A stretch of DNA of 27,782 nucleotides from Chara braunii (GCA_003427395.1 BFEA01000424.1:89974-117755), one strand, 5' to 3'. Positions 1 to 8,627 are shown, counted from the stretch's first letter. Notes: a model not told the origin generated them from the sequence alone. Translations and numbers: made by a program.

Positions 1-1240
1 GCGACGAAGAAACCTGGAGCTCCCCTTGGGGCCCCGTGCCGGGAAACTGGTGCGGTGGGGGGGCACGGCTGATGCTTAAAGTTTGCAGGGAGATTCAGCT
101 TCAACGAACATCGACCGAGCATCAACATCGACCGGGCAACGAAGAGATCATGTAAGCATCTACCAACTCCATCTTGGCGACGAAGAACGCTAGAGCTTCC
201 AAACCCGCGAGGACCTCTCCCGACCCCGCCTTCCCTCTTGATCTCCCGACCCTCCCGTGAATCGCCTCCTCCCGTTATCCCACCCCTGCCCTTCGCTGCA
301 ACCGCTGCCCTCACCCCCGATTACCCCCTCCGATCACAAACCGCCCAAGTGGAACGTCTGTCGCTCTCTGACCCCGGCCTCATTTTCCCGGACCTGATCC
401 CAATTAACCGCTCCCGACCCCGCCACGTCCTGATCACCTGCCCCGACCATTACCGACCCCTGACCCCCTGACCTGGGCCTGACCAGATCCTGCCAAGACC
501 TGAACCCTGTCCCATTGATCCCGTCAACCTGACTCCTCCTGTCCACTCGCCCGACCACCCGCCACCAACGACCCCCGTCCCCAGATCCCGCCAAAACCCG
601 ATCCCTCCCCCAAGCGCCTGCTCCGATCCCGATCCCTTGATCACGGACTGATCCTGGCCACGCTCCCGACCCCTTCGCCCAGATCCCGACCACTCGCCCT
701 CTCCCCCTACTCCGATCTCATTCCAGCCAAATCCCAACCCTACCGTCCCCGACCTTTTCTCGCCTCAATCCAATCCCCTCCGTCCACTCCACCCGACCTG
801 ATCCCGACCACTCCCGACCCCTTCCAGCATCAATCCAAATTCCCCCCGTCCATTCCCCCTAACCTGATCCCGACCACTCCCGTCCCCCATCTCTGATCTC
901 ATTCCAGCCAAATCCCGACCCCGCCGAGCCTGACTCCACTCGATCCCCCCTGTCCCGCTCCCCCAACCTCTTCCCGCCTCAATCCAATCCCCTCCGTCCA
1001 CTCCCCCCGACCTAATCCCGACCACTCCCGACCCCTTCCAACATCAATCCAAATCCCCCCCATCCATTCCCCCCGACCCAATCCTGAGCACTCCCCCCAT
1101 CCCCCCTTGGCTAGATCGCCACAGTCTTCCCATATCCTAACCTTGCCAATCCTCACCCCCCCGACCATCACCGTCCCTCAACCCCCTGACTAGGGCCTGA
1201 CCTTATACGGCCAATCCCGCTCCCGCTCCCGACTATAAGG
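1..1240. repeat. C-rich low-complexity DNA with degenerate tandem repeats
   Basis: The + strand is strongly C-rich and built from variants of a CCCGACC / ATCCCGACCACTCCC theme. Within it, CGCCTCAATCCAATCCCCTC occurs at 761 and again at 975 (214 bp apart). GATCTCATTCCAGCCAAATC occurs at 714 and 895 (181 bp apart), so the array has a degenerate unit of roughly 200 bp with internal indels. Open frames here on both strands are by-products of the composition; none resembles a protein family. A short direct repeat (AACATCGACCG) sits at 106 and 123. Confidence 0.75.
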
Positions 1241-1582
1241 TTGTAATACACAGTCACTCCACGCCAGATGCATCGAGGATACTTCGTTCTGTTTACCCCT
1301 CCTTTACCCTCCTTTCTTTGCAGCGTGTGGTTCGTGAGGGCGGAGGGATGATTTGCAGCTCTAACCAAGAGGCCCTTCCCTCCTGTTTGATTATTAGCGT
1401 CCAGTCCAATGAAGCAAATAATCATTAGTGGCTGGCTGTAAAGGCATAGTTACACTCTAAAAACTGCAGTTTCGCCTCTACCCCACAGCAGAACAGACTT
1501 GGACCCAGAAGTCGCAGCTAACTGGTCCAAAGTCAGCATTCGCGAAGAAATTGCAGAGATCTCGGAGAGTGAATTGTGTGAG

Positions 1583-1694
1583 TCATTATCATTCCAAGCG
1601 TATTGCCATTCCAAACGTAGCATCGTTATGGAACACGGAAGTGGTATATGAAAGTGCCAAGCTGTATGACGTGTATACTACCTACCTAGTACTG
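1583..1694 (+). repeat. 112-bp direct repeat, copy 1
   Basis: Starts TCATTATCATTCCAAGCG and ends CTACCTAGTACTG. It is repeated nearly identically at 1807-1918, a handful of substitutions apart and with no net indel, giving a 224-bp offset. Between the copies lies a C-rich spacer. The spacer's opening (ACTCCGCTTGATCACC) recurs after copy 2 near 1980, so the true repeating unit probably includes copy plus spacer. No coding potential is recognised. Confidence 0.85.
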
Positions 1695-1729
1695 ACTCCG
1701 CTTGATCACCCCACTCCCGATCGCCCCCG

Positions 1730-1800
1730 TCCCCCCTCGGCCAGCTCTGTCCCCGGTCCCTCCGACTTCCCCCGTCCCCGTCTCCTGTCCGGCTCGTCCC
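1730..1800 (+). repeat. 71-bp dispersed repeat shared with the region upstream of LINE ORF1
   Basis: This C-rich segment (from TCCCCCCTCGG to GGCTCGTCCC) matches 11459-11529 over 71 bp with about four substitutions and no gap. The second copy lies just upstream of the LINE ORF1 start at 11629. This copy may therefore be a fragment of a related LINE 5' region, or both may be copies of an independent C-rich repeat. Confidence 0.75.
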
Positions 1801-1806
1801 TCCGGG

Positions 1807-1918
1807 TCATTATCATTCCAAGCGTATAGCCATTCCAAGCGTAGCATCGTTATGGAACACGGAAGTGGTATATGAAGGTGCCAAGCTGTCTGACGTGTAT
1901 ACTACCTACCTAGTACTG
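1807..1918 (+). repeat. 112-bp direct repeat, copy 2
   Basis: Second copy of the element at 1583-1694. It is followed by TTACGCACCC and a C-rich stretch that again contains the GACTCCGCTTGATCACC spacer start near 1980. Confidence 0.85.
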
Positions 1919-2545
1919 TTACGCACCCTATTGCATACACGGGCCCGATCACTCGCCCCCTCCCGATCCCGCCAATCCTGACTCCGCTTGATCACCCCCA
2001 CTCCCGATTGCCCCCCGTTGTCGAGCGCATAGGTCCAACACCGCACAAGGGCAGCGCGGGACCCTCCCGGCCTCGTCACGCAGGAGTTGGTCTAATTCCC
2101 TCGTCACAAATATATATATGGAGCTTCCGCAAGCCACTCCGGCCGAGTGCGTCAGCCATACCTCTTGCGAGCCCCTACGACAGGATAGGGTCTACGCGAG
2201 GCACGACTTACCTCCACATTACGGGAGCTGTCACCTCCCTTCGGTGGGCGTATCCCCGGTGAGCTACCAGTCCACAGTACGAAAGCTAATCAGTTGCAAT
2301 CGCAGAGGTGGACCAGCCGAGGGCGTTTCTCGTTCGCTGCAGCATAGGTGGTACGCGAGGTAATACGCCTCTATCGGACCCGCACGTGAACCGTCAACTG
2401 GGGGGGCTGAAGTCCCAAGCGCGTTCGTCGTTGGTCGACTAGGATGCATCCCACACACCACGCGCACACCACTTTACGAACACAAAAATAAAACACACGC
2501 GCACACGTCGAACAACGCGACAACGCTCCTAGCCCCTCGGTAGCC
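1919..2545. other. No gene seen
   Basis: Short open frames on both strands overlap each other and match nothing recognisable. A TATATATA tract lies near 2109. From about 2455 to 2525 the + strand is AC-rich (repeated ACACACGCGC-type words). Confidence 0.5.
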
Positions 2546-2640
2546 ATCCCATAACTTTCCGATGCGGAAATCGGATAAGCATCACGCGCGAGACTTAGTA
2601 TAAAATCGCGCGGACGCAGGGCCTACTCATATCGACTAGC
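2546..2640 (+). repeat. TATA-containing direct repeat, copy 1 (565-bp spacing)
   Basis: Begins ATCCCATAACTTT, contains CGCGCGAG then TATAAAA at 2599-2605, and ends near CTCATA at 2626-2631. The same landmarks occur at 3111, 3164 and 3191, each exactly 565 bp later, so the two copies are collinear although only about 70% alike by eye. The TATAAAA box in a GC-rich setting looks promoter-like. The pair could be diverged LTR fragments of a small retroelement, or a tandem duplication. Confidence 0.6.
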
Positions 2641-2734
2641 AATACAAGCGTACTCAAGCAGTCACAATGGTGGCGTACTATGTAGTACCCATACTCAGGC
2701 GGTCCTCGTTAATCTCGAGGGTCACGTTCGGCAC

Positions 2735-2936
2735 TCAAGTGTCGGCTGACACGCGCCTTGAGGGTTAATCTCTCGACGTTGGACAACCGCTATGCGCGGT
2801 TGAAGACCACACACCCTTTTCTGCACTCTGTGCAGAGTGGGTGGTACACAGGTCCATGCCTGTGGTGGCTGTCGTTTCTTACTGCCCTGGAGATAAACCC
2901 CTCTCCAGGCCTTAACAAAAGTCAAGGGGTTTGACT
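2735..2936. other. Run of six consecutive hairpins
   Basis: Six inverted repeats follow each other in about 200 bp. They are TCAAGTGTC with GACA..CTTGA (2735-2761), CAACCGC/GCGGTTG (2784-2802), CACTCTG/CAGAGTG (2824-2839), CACAGG/CCTGTG (2847-2864), CCTGGAGA/TCTCCAGG (2886-2909) and AGTCAA/TTGACT (2920-2936). Five have perfect 6-8 bp stems and loops of 2-8 nt. The segment lies between the two TATA-bearing repeats, so a transcript from the upstream copy would be highly folded. No known ncRNA family is recognised. Confidence 0.6.
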
Positions 2937-3110
2937 TTGACGGCTGCCAAGGACTGCAACGTCCAACCATAAATCTTAAAAAGCACAAATAGACTGAAGG
3001 TTCCCTATATCCCAAAAGAAAACAAAACCTTGGGGTACCCTCCCCTTTTCGGGTGGTGTCGGCGGCTTGTAGTAATCCCAAACGTTCGCGCGTATGTGCG
3101 GGCCCCTTTG

Positions 3111-3205
3111 ATCCCATAACTTTTAAACATTAGGGCGGCGAAACATCGCGCGAGGGATTCTAATATAAAACCGCGCAGCTGCAGGTCAATCTCATACCAA
3201 CCAAC
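3111..3205 (+). repeat. TATA-containing direct repeat, copy 2
   Basis: Collinear with 2546-2640: ATCCCATAAC at 3111, TATAAAA at 3164-3170, CTCATA at 3191. Downstream, a shorter repeat CGATGTTGAATGGTTGAAGG (3244) recurs as CGATATTGAACGGCTGAAGG (3290). Confidence 0.6.
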
Positions 3206-3374
3206 GATGTCAGTCATACGTGGTAATCGCGGATCCAGCCTCGCGATGTTGAATGGTTGAAGGAATATATCATGAGGGGTCACCCCACACGATATTGAAC
3301 GGCTGAAGGACATGCCGTTTGGCCCTCGCGACATTTCCGCCTTCAGGGTGGGGTGCCTCGACGGGCAATGCAAA

Positions 3375-3415
3375 TAGGCTCTGCGCGAGGGGGAATCCCT
3401 CCCCTACAGAGCCTA
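3375..3415. other. Perfect 9-bp stem hairpin with inner G/C stem
   Basis: TAGGCTCTG (3375-3383) pairs perfectly with CAGAGCCTA (3407-3415). Inside, a GGGG tract faces CCCC, so a two-tier hairpin is possible. A further inverted repeat GGGGT/ACCCC lies near 3276-3286. Confidence 0.6.
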
Positions 3416-4145
3416 GGGCTTGGGATGTCATGGACAAGGACCTCGAATCCCGGCCAAGGACCAACGTCCGACTAAGAAAATCCCCAAGAAGCAAACAAAA
3501 GTAAGGAAGGGTCTTCCCTATGCCTCTTCGTCTTAACCTCTGAGTAGGCTTTTAGTACGGGGCCCCTTAGCCCATGCAAACATTCATCCCATGTACATCT
3601 ATGTATACATATATAAAGGGCTAAGTATGTGACGATCACTTCTCACAGTCTCAGTGGGGGTTCCTCACAACCATATGTATATATGTGATCGCAGGCAGTC
3701 AGGTCCAGAATCTAAGCCACAACACATACCTGCAATTACATCAAAGAGTCAAACAACAGTCCACGCACTACACGGAGTCAACCCCAACCAATCTCTGCAC
3801 TCATACCCCTCGCTTTAGCCATGCAAGCCCCAACCTCCTGTCCAACCAACCTTAATTAAATACTCAGTACCTTTGTTAAATGGTCATTCAATAAAAGTCC
3901 GGGTGAAACCTTAATGAAACAATGAAATGACCAGGGCTAAAGCCTTATAGGTTGGGTGTGGAGCGTGAGTTGGAATTGAGTCGTAGACCGACGAATCGGC
4001 AACTTACATGTTATCAATGATAATAGATGATGACCCTCAAGGGATCAAGCTGAATCTAGTCCGGATCTTGAATCAAACGATCAAGAGGACCTGTAACACA
4101 TGACAGGTCAATGCCCCAGGCTAAACCTATAAGTCCATGAAACAT
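3416..4145. other. No gene; TATA-like and hairpin signals only
   Basis: A TATATAAAG word lies near 3610-3618 in an otherwise unremarkable region. A perfect hairpin ACCTGT/ACAGGT occupies 4089-4108. CCTATAAGTCCATGAAACAT at 4126-4145 is repeated in variant form at 4415-4435. No coding region is recognised. Confidence 0.5.
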
Positions 4146-4338
4146 AGGATTCGTGAAAAGCCAAAAAAAAAAATGTTGGGTTTGAACGAAATTTATTGAA
4201 GATTCTAAAAACTACAGGATTTAGGCCTCCCGTAGGAGTAAGATTTCACAAGAAGTAAAATAACTTCAATAAAAAGGCAAGTTTTTAGAACCACTGGAAG
4301 TGGCGAGGAAAAAAACATGTTTTTTCATAAAAAATCAC

Positions 4339-4362
4339 TAATAAGCGAAGCATCGTTTATTA
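4339..4362. other. Hairpin, 10-bp stem
   Basis: TAATAAGCGA faces TCGTTTATTA across a 4-nt loop (AGCA), with one G.T pair. It lies inside the AT-rich candidate element. Confidence 0.5.
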
Positions 4363-4708
4363 AGGAGTAAAAATATGCAGTTCTTTTATTGTCTAAACAT
4401 ATCATGTGTATAGTCCTATAAGTCATGTAACATAGTAAACGTGTTCGAGGGTTTCGTGAGCAGACTGACATGTTATCTTGTTTGTGACTACATTCCCCTT
4501 AATATGTTCTCACTTTAATAGGCAACATTTCTCTTTTTTTTTAGGATTTTTTTTTTTTTTTTTTTTTTTTAACTTGGATTTGACTAATAATTTGAAGATA
4601 CATCCGAGACAAAAGTTGTTTGTGTTAATATTTTGCATATCATATATTTTTTTTGCATGTTTCTCTGTTAGCTTCAAAATTGCTTTAGAGGAATTTATAC
4701 TTGAGAAC

Positions 4709-4728
4709 GACGTATAGTCCTATACGTC
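4709..4728. other. Near-perfect palindrome GACGTATAG-TC-CTATACGTC
   Basis: Nine-base arms are perfectly complementary around a TC spacer. The core TATAGTCCTATA recurs exactly at 4409-4420 and 4824-4835 in the same AT-rich block. It could be a dimeric protein-binding site or a remnant of a palindromic repeat; no binding family is recognised. Confidence 0.6.
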
Positions 4729-5024
4729 AGTATTCACTAAAACTGTTTTTTTTACAGTTGTCGCGTTCGTGCTGCAATTTTTTTATTCGAGCTCTGCTAT
4801 TTACCATTCTGTTGGAAATCACTTATAGTCCTATAACAGAATTTTTGCTAGAAAGCGTTTTCGACACATTTTTAAGATCGCTTCACTTTTAGCTCGATTT
4901 TTGTCCTCGTCTCTCGAGAAAGGATTAAAAACGGTATTTTTTATAACTTTTTCAATTTCACGATTTCACTTTTTACAAAATGTTGAGTTTTATTGGTTTT
5001 GTTGGGTTTTCACGAATCCTTTGT

Positions 5025-5044
5025 TATGGAGATCAATCTCCATA
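5025..5044. other. Perfect hairpin TATGGAGA/TCTCCATA
   Basis: Eight perfect pairs (nine if T33-A36 is counted) around TCAA. It lies immediately outside the right end of the inverted-repeat block. Confidence 0.6.
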
Positions 5045-5169
5045 TGGTGATCTTACCCAAATGATCCTAGTTAACTATATCAAAGCCTACCTTTAAGCAA
5101 CATGGCAAAATCTCTCCCATTCAGAGTGGACTATCAAAATCGTCACCTGTCAAAATACAGTCGATCTCC

Positions 5170-5760
5170 TTTAAAAATTTCGGCAGCGCTTCCCGTAGGA
5201 AAAATGTTTTTTCATAATTTATATAAGTCCAAATATTAAAGCAGAAATAAACTTTAATTCTGGAAAGTCCAATTTTGTGTAACTCCCTGAATTAGTAAAA
5301 ATTTGGGCAGCACTCCCTTTAGAAAGGGAGACTTCTCAGATTTATACTAAGTCAGATATGAACTTCAAAAGACAACTTGAGTTCAATTTTAGACAAGATT
5401 TAACAAACTCCGTAGTTTTGAAGAAATTTCGGCAACACTCCCTCTAGAAAAATGTTATTCCAAAATTTATACAAGGCTAAATCCAGAATTTGAAAGTAAC
5501 TTTGACTTCTCAAAGTCCAATATGTCTCACTTCCTGAATTACTAAATATTTGGGCAACACTTCTTTTAGAAAATAAGACTTCCCAGATTTTTACTAAGTC
5601 GGATATAAGAAAAGACAAAGTTGAACTTTTGACAAGTCCAAATTCGACTAACTCCTTGGATTTGTAGAAATTTCGGCAGCGCTTCCCATAGAGAAAGTAG
5701 CTTGTCAAGATTTATACAAAGCCAAGTATAAGAAAAGATCTCAGAAAATGCAAGAATTGA
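5170..5760 (+). repeat. Tandem array, five ~123-bp units in alternating A/B order
   Basis: The core (A)AATTTCGGCAGCGCTTCCC, or its variant ATTTGGGCAGCACTCCC, recurs with its CGGCAG/GGGCAG word at 5181, 5305, 5430, 5552 and 5674 (spacings 124, 125, 122 and 122). Units 1, 3 and 5 carry TTTCGGCA; units 2 and 4 carry TTTGGGCA, a preceding CCTGAATTA and a following AGACTTC. The higher-order unit is thus a dimer of about 246 bp. B units contain hairpins: CTCCCTTT/AAAGGGAG at 5313-5330 is perfect. A related word, TTCCGGCAGAGCTCCCG, appears alone near 7249. No coding potential is seen; open frames here come from the AT-rich repeats. Confidence 0.85.
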
Positions 5761-5802
5761 CCTAAGTAAAAAAAAGTTACTACAGAAAATGCAGGAATTG
5801 AC
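5742..5802 (+). repeat. 20-bp direct repeat, 41 bp apart
   Basis: CAGAAAATGCAAGAATTGAC at 5742-5761 is repeated with one change at 5783-5802. It marks the end of the 123-bp array. Confidence 0.7.
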
Positions 5803-5985
5803 ACTAACTTCTACGACTCTAGCACGTGGCGAACAACTAAAGCAACTACCTATCAATCTGAAACTTAGACTAAGTAGTAACCTTACTCAGTCACATGCAG
5901 GCTAAACCACAAAGGTAAGTACTCTCACCATCCCAAAGTATACCTGAACAAACAATAGTTCATGACCTTTCAATGATTTAATCTC

Positions 5986-6945
5986 TTATACCCAGCTTAC
6001 AGAAGGCATAAGGTCAAGACACCCAAACTTATGGAATGAACCTTACCTTAGCCAGGCCTAAAGTCGGGCCACCTAAACTTATGGAATGAGTCCAACTTAG
6101 TCAAAGTATACACAAACACAGAGCACAACAACTTTTTTCTTCTTTGGGCGCATGACCAGACCACTCTAGTCGCCCTGAACTGTTCAAGATATCCAGGTTA
6201 TATATACCTGTCTTCCCCTTGTCTTCTAAGGCTGCATATGACTGAACTACCTTAAGCTCAGTCTGCCCCAGCTTACCACCAATCTTATTCTTAGTTAGAC
6301 TCTCTTCAAGTTGTGATAAGCTATAGTCAGACCACCTAAACTCTTAGAACAGTCTTATTAGCTCGTTCTTATATAGAATAATAATAAAATATAGCCAAAT
6401 TATAACCATTGGGTTCCAGCATGTGCGAGGCTTTGAGCTAGACCCCCTGAACTTACAGAAGGATCTAACTCTCTGCCAATTTTATTTCTCTCTGAATCAC
6501 CATGTGTGTGGCATTGAGTCAGACCCCCTGCACTTACAGAAGGGTCTGCCCTTTGCCAATACTACTTCTTCATAATAAAAAGCAAGAAGAGACTGAGCCA
6601 CCTAAACTTATAGAACAGCTCAGACCTTCTCGTTCAGAGAACAAATAAACAGAAGAAAACCCAAAATAAGGAAGGCGGCCAAGGCACCTGAACTTACAGA
6701 AAGCACTTGGTCCCTGAAAAGTCATCTACAATTTGTCCTCACAAGCCAGAGCAGTCAGGCCACCTAAACTTATAGAATAGCCTGACCCTCCATGCAAACC
6801 ATAGCACTGGGTCTCCCCAAACTTATGGGGACACCCCAGCCTCCAGAGCAATCAGGCCCCCTAAACTTATAGAAGGGTCTGTCGCTCCATGCAAACCAAA
6901 ATAAACAAGGCACTTGGTCTCCCCAAACTTATGAAGACATCCAAG
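5986..6945 (+). repeat. Array of ~11 hairpins with conserved hexaloop and covarying stems
   Basis: Each unit reads outer arm, C, triplet, AACTTA loop, complementary triplet, AA, complementary outer arm. The inner triplets covary: CTA/TAG (6336, 6602, 6764, 6861), CTG/CAG (6447, 6528, 6688), CCA/TGG (6023, 6817) and CTA/TGG with a T.G pair (6073). The outer arms differ in sequence but stay paired: TAAGGT/ACCTTA (6009-6045), CAGACCC/GGGTCTG (6520-6548), CTGAGC/GCTCAG (6593-6623), CCAAG/CTTGG (6679-6710), GTCAGGC/GCCTGAC (6754-6786), CTGGG/CCCAG (6807-6839), CAGGCCC/GGGTCTG with G.T (6853-6881) and CTTGG/CCAAG (6913-6945). Weaker units lie at 6061-6098, 6329-6355 and 6435-6471, and a partial one at 5986-6011. 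Spacing is irregular. There is no ORF. Pairing is maintained while sequence changes, which points to a selected or templated folded structure. The function is unknown. Confidence 0.8.
6194..6210. other. Perfect inverted repeat CAGGT/ACCTG
   Basis: CAGGT and ACCTG flank a TA-rich 7-nt loop. A second small hairpin, ACTGA/TCAGT, lies at 6241-6262. Both sit in the gap between array hairpins but lack the AACTTA loop. Confidence 0.5.
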
Positions 6946-7550
6946 CCTTAATGACCCAGTCAACCTTCAAGCAAAACAGCCCTCCATCCTGCCTTTCCCC
7001 AAATGCAGTTTCTTTCAGCAATCTGAATTCACACAATCAATAAAGTTGAAACTGAACTTGAACACACATTCCTTTACTTAGTCTTGTTGAGTGTCCTGAA
7101 AGTCAATCCAAAAATAAAAATAGGGTTGCACATCATATATTCAGTCAAAGATGCATTGGGTGATACAGGTAGGGGCTATAGTCTGGGTTTATAGAGAGGA
7201 CAACAATGGTTACCTGTCAGTTCCCTGCCTCCAGAACTCCTCCTGAGTTCCGGCAGAGCTCCCGCAATCGGTGGGTTGACTCCCCACAGAGTCTTGACGC
7301 GGTCCTACGGGTTGCAATCCCGCCTGCCACCTTCCCCTCAGATCAGGACCAAACTTAGAGTAAGAAGGATAGAAGGAGAAGGTTTGAGACTCTCAAATAC
7401 AAGAGGGGTGCACTTAGACTCGCGGGAGAGGACCTTGATACCTTCAGCGCCTATGGGCCCCGCAATGACAACCAACTATAACAGCTTGGTCACGCAAAAA
7501 AAAACTCTGAGTCAAACCGCTGATCGTTGACCTCCTGACGACTTCTCAGA
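6946..7550. other. No gene seen
   Basis: A single TTCCGGCAGAGCTCCCG word near 7249-7265 resembles the core of the 123-bp tandem array. The short open frame at 7276-7530 matches nothing recognisable. Confidence 0.5.
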
Positions 7551-8348
7551 ATCGCAGCAACAACCCCCTCGTATAAACTGACCATCTCCCCAAGCCTCAA
7601 CACCTCTCCTCATCCCAATCGCGGCCGCACAATACCTTGCAACAGTCTTTTAGACGCAGCAGCAGCATACACCGGCGACCAGCAGCAATGGTGGCAACGC
7701 TTGTCCAGTCCGCAACGGCAACCTGCGCGTAGTAGCGGCAGGCGAGGATCAATAGTGCATAGTACGCAGCAGCAGACCGTGCACCGTACACAACAGCATA
7801 TTCATGCCCAGTCCGCAGCATGTGTACATACAGTTAGCAGCCACTGGTAGTGGTAGCCTGTCCTCGGCCTACAGCAATCGCACTGCGATCCGTAACAGCC
7901 CTTTGGACGCAACAGCGGTACTCGGTGGTGGTCACTAGTAACGACAGCGGTCGCCGGCAGCAGCACCTACACAATGCGCAGCTGTTACTTGTGCCTGGCT
8001 AATGACAATAGTTGTTGGGCATAGTTAGAAACAGTGGCAGCCGTCCTTTCTCAGCCACCAAACACAGCACCAACACCTTGCGGATACTTCTGACAGTTGT
8101 AATGATAGTTCGTGCCTCGTCTGTAGCCACCAGCAGTCCTCACGCACAGTTCGCTGACACAGTCTCAGTATGTGCGGCCAGCGGCAGCTTACCCCGACGG
8201 CGACTACCAGTAACAGTGGCAGTCTCTGGCCACAGCAGCCCACATACCATCGATTCGACCAATTAGCACATTCGTTCCAGCAGCACTTCTAAGTAACCAA
8301 TGGCCCGGTAACTGGCTACTTCACAAGCAGCAACGAGCTCACGAGCTA
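7551..8348. other. CAG/CAA-rich low-complexity region, no recognised gene
   Basis: The + strand is rich in CAGCAG, GTAGTAGCGGCAGG and AACAGTGGCAG words, suggesting an old degenerate trinucleotide-derived repeat. Open frames appear on both strands, as expected from such composition, but none resembles a known family. Positions 8111-8348 are duplicated at 8390-8627. Confidence 0.5.
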
Positions 8349-8386
8349 CTGTCTCTTATACACATCTAGATGTGTATAAGAGACAG
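8349..8386. other. Nextera/Tn5 mosaic-end junction adapter (assembly contaminant)
   Basis: The 38 bp consist of CTGTCTCTTATACACATCT (8349-8367) followed directly by its exact reverse complement AGATGTGTATAAGAGACAG (8368-8386). This is the Tn5 19-bp mosaic end in the inverted dimer used as the circularisation junction of Nextera mate-pair libraries. There is no Tn5 or IS50 body around it, and the flanks are near-identical 238-bp copies. This is a library artefact, not genomic sequence. Confidence 0.96.
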
Positions 8387-8627
8387 ATCCGTGCCTAGTC
8401 TGTAGCCACCAGCAGTCCTCACGCACAGTTCGCTGGCACAGTCTCAGTATGTGCGGCCAGCGGCAGCTTACCCCGACGGCGACTACCAGTAACAGTGGCA
8501 GTCTCTGGCCACAGCAGCCCACATACCATCGATTCGACCAATTAGCACATTCGTTCCAGCAGCACTTCTAAGTAACCAATGGCCCGGTAACTGGCTACTT
8601 CACAAGCAGCAACGAGCTCACGAGCTA
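8387..8627 (+). repeat. Artefactual duplicate of 8111-8348
   Basis: The 238 bp 8390-8627 match 8111-8348 with only two substitutions seen, both near the left end, and both copies end at the same CACGAGCTA. Copy 1 runs straight into the adapter and copy 2 begins straight after it. Copy 2 alone continues into plausible downstream DNA (ATCCTACAC). The adapter plus one copy, about 279 bp, is most likely spurious. Confidence 0.9.

Larger units (their letters stand above)
4146..5020. mobile_element. Candidate non-autonomous DNA transposon (AT-rich, inverted termini)
   Basis: The left end AGGATTCGTGAAAA (4146-4159) is mirrored at the right end by TTTTCACGAATCCT (5007-5020). The pairing continues inward with CCAA/TTGG and, imperfectly, outward with CCAT..ACA against TGTTATGG. 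The interior is about 875 bp, AT-rich and non-coding, with a T24 run at 4547-4570. Short frames inside have no recognisable product. No clean target-site duplication is visible, because the inverted similarity seems to run past the ends. The element is therefore a proposal based on terminal symmetry and composition; chance inverted repeats or a larger foldback unit are alternatives. Confidence 0.4.

Noticed and set aside
1-2000. Many 60-120 codon open frames in the C-rich region
   Set aside because: They overlap on both strands, consist of composition-driven Pro/Arg/Gly/Ser strings and match no family.
5986-6945. CRISPR-like array
   Set aside because: The repeated part is a short hairpin loop with variable arms and irregular spacing, not constant repeats with equal-length spacers; the context is eukaryotic.
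8349-8386. A real Tn5/IS50 insertion
   Set aside because: Only the paired 19-bp ends are present with no element body, they abut directly, and the flanks are a long duplicate rather than a 9-bp target duplication.
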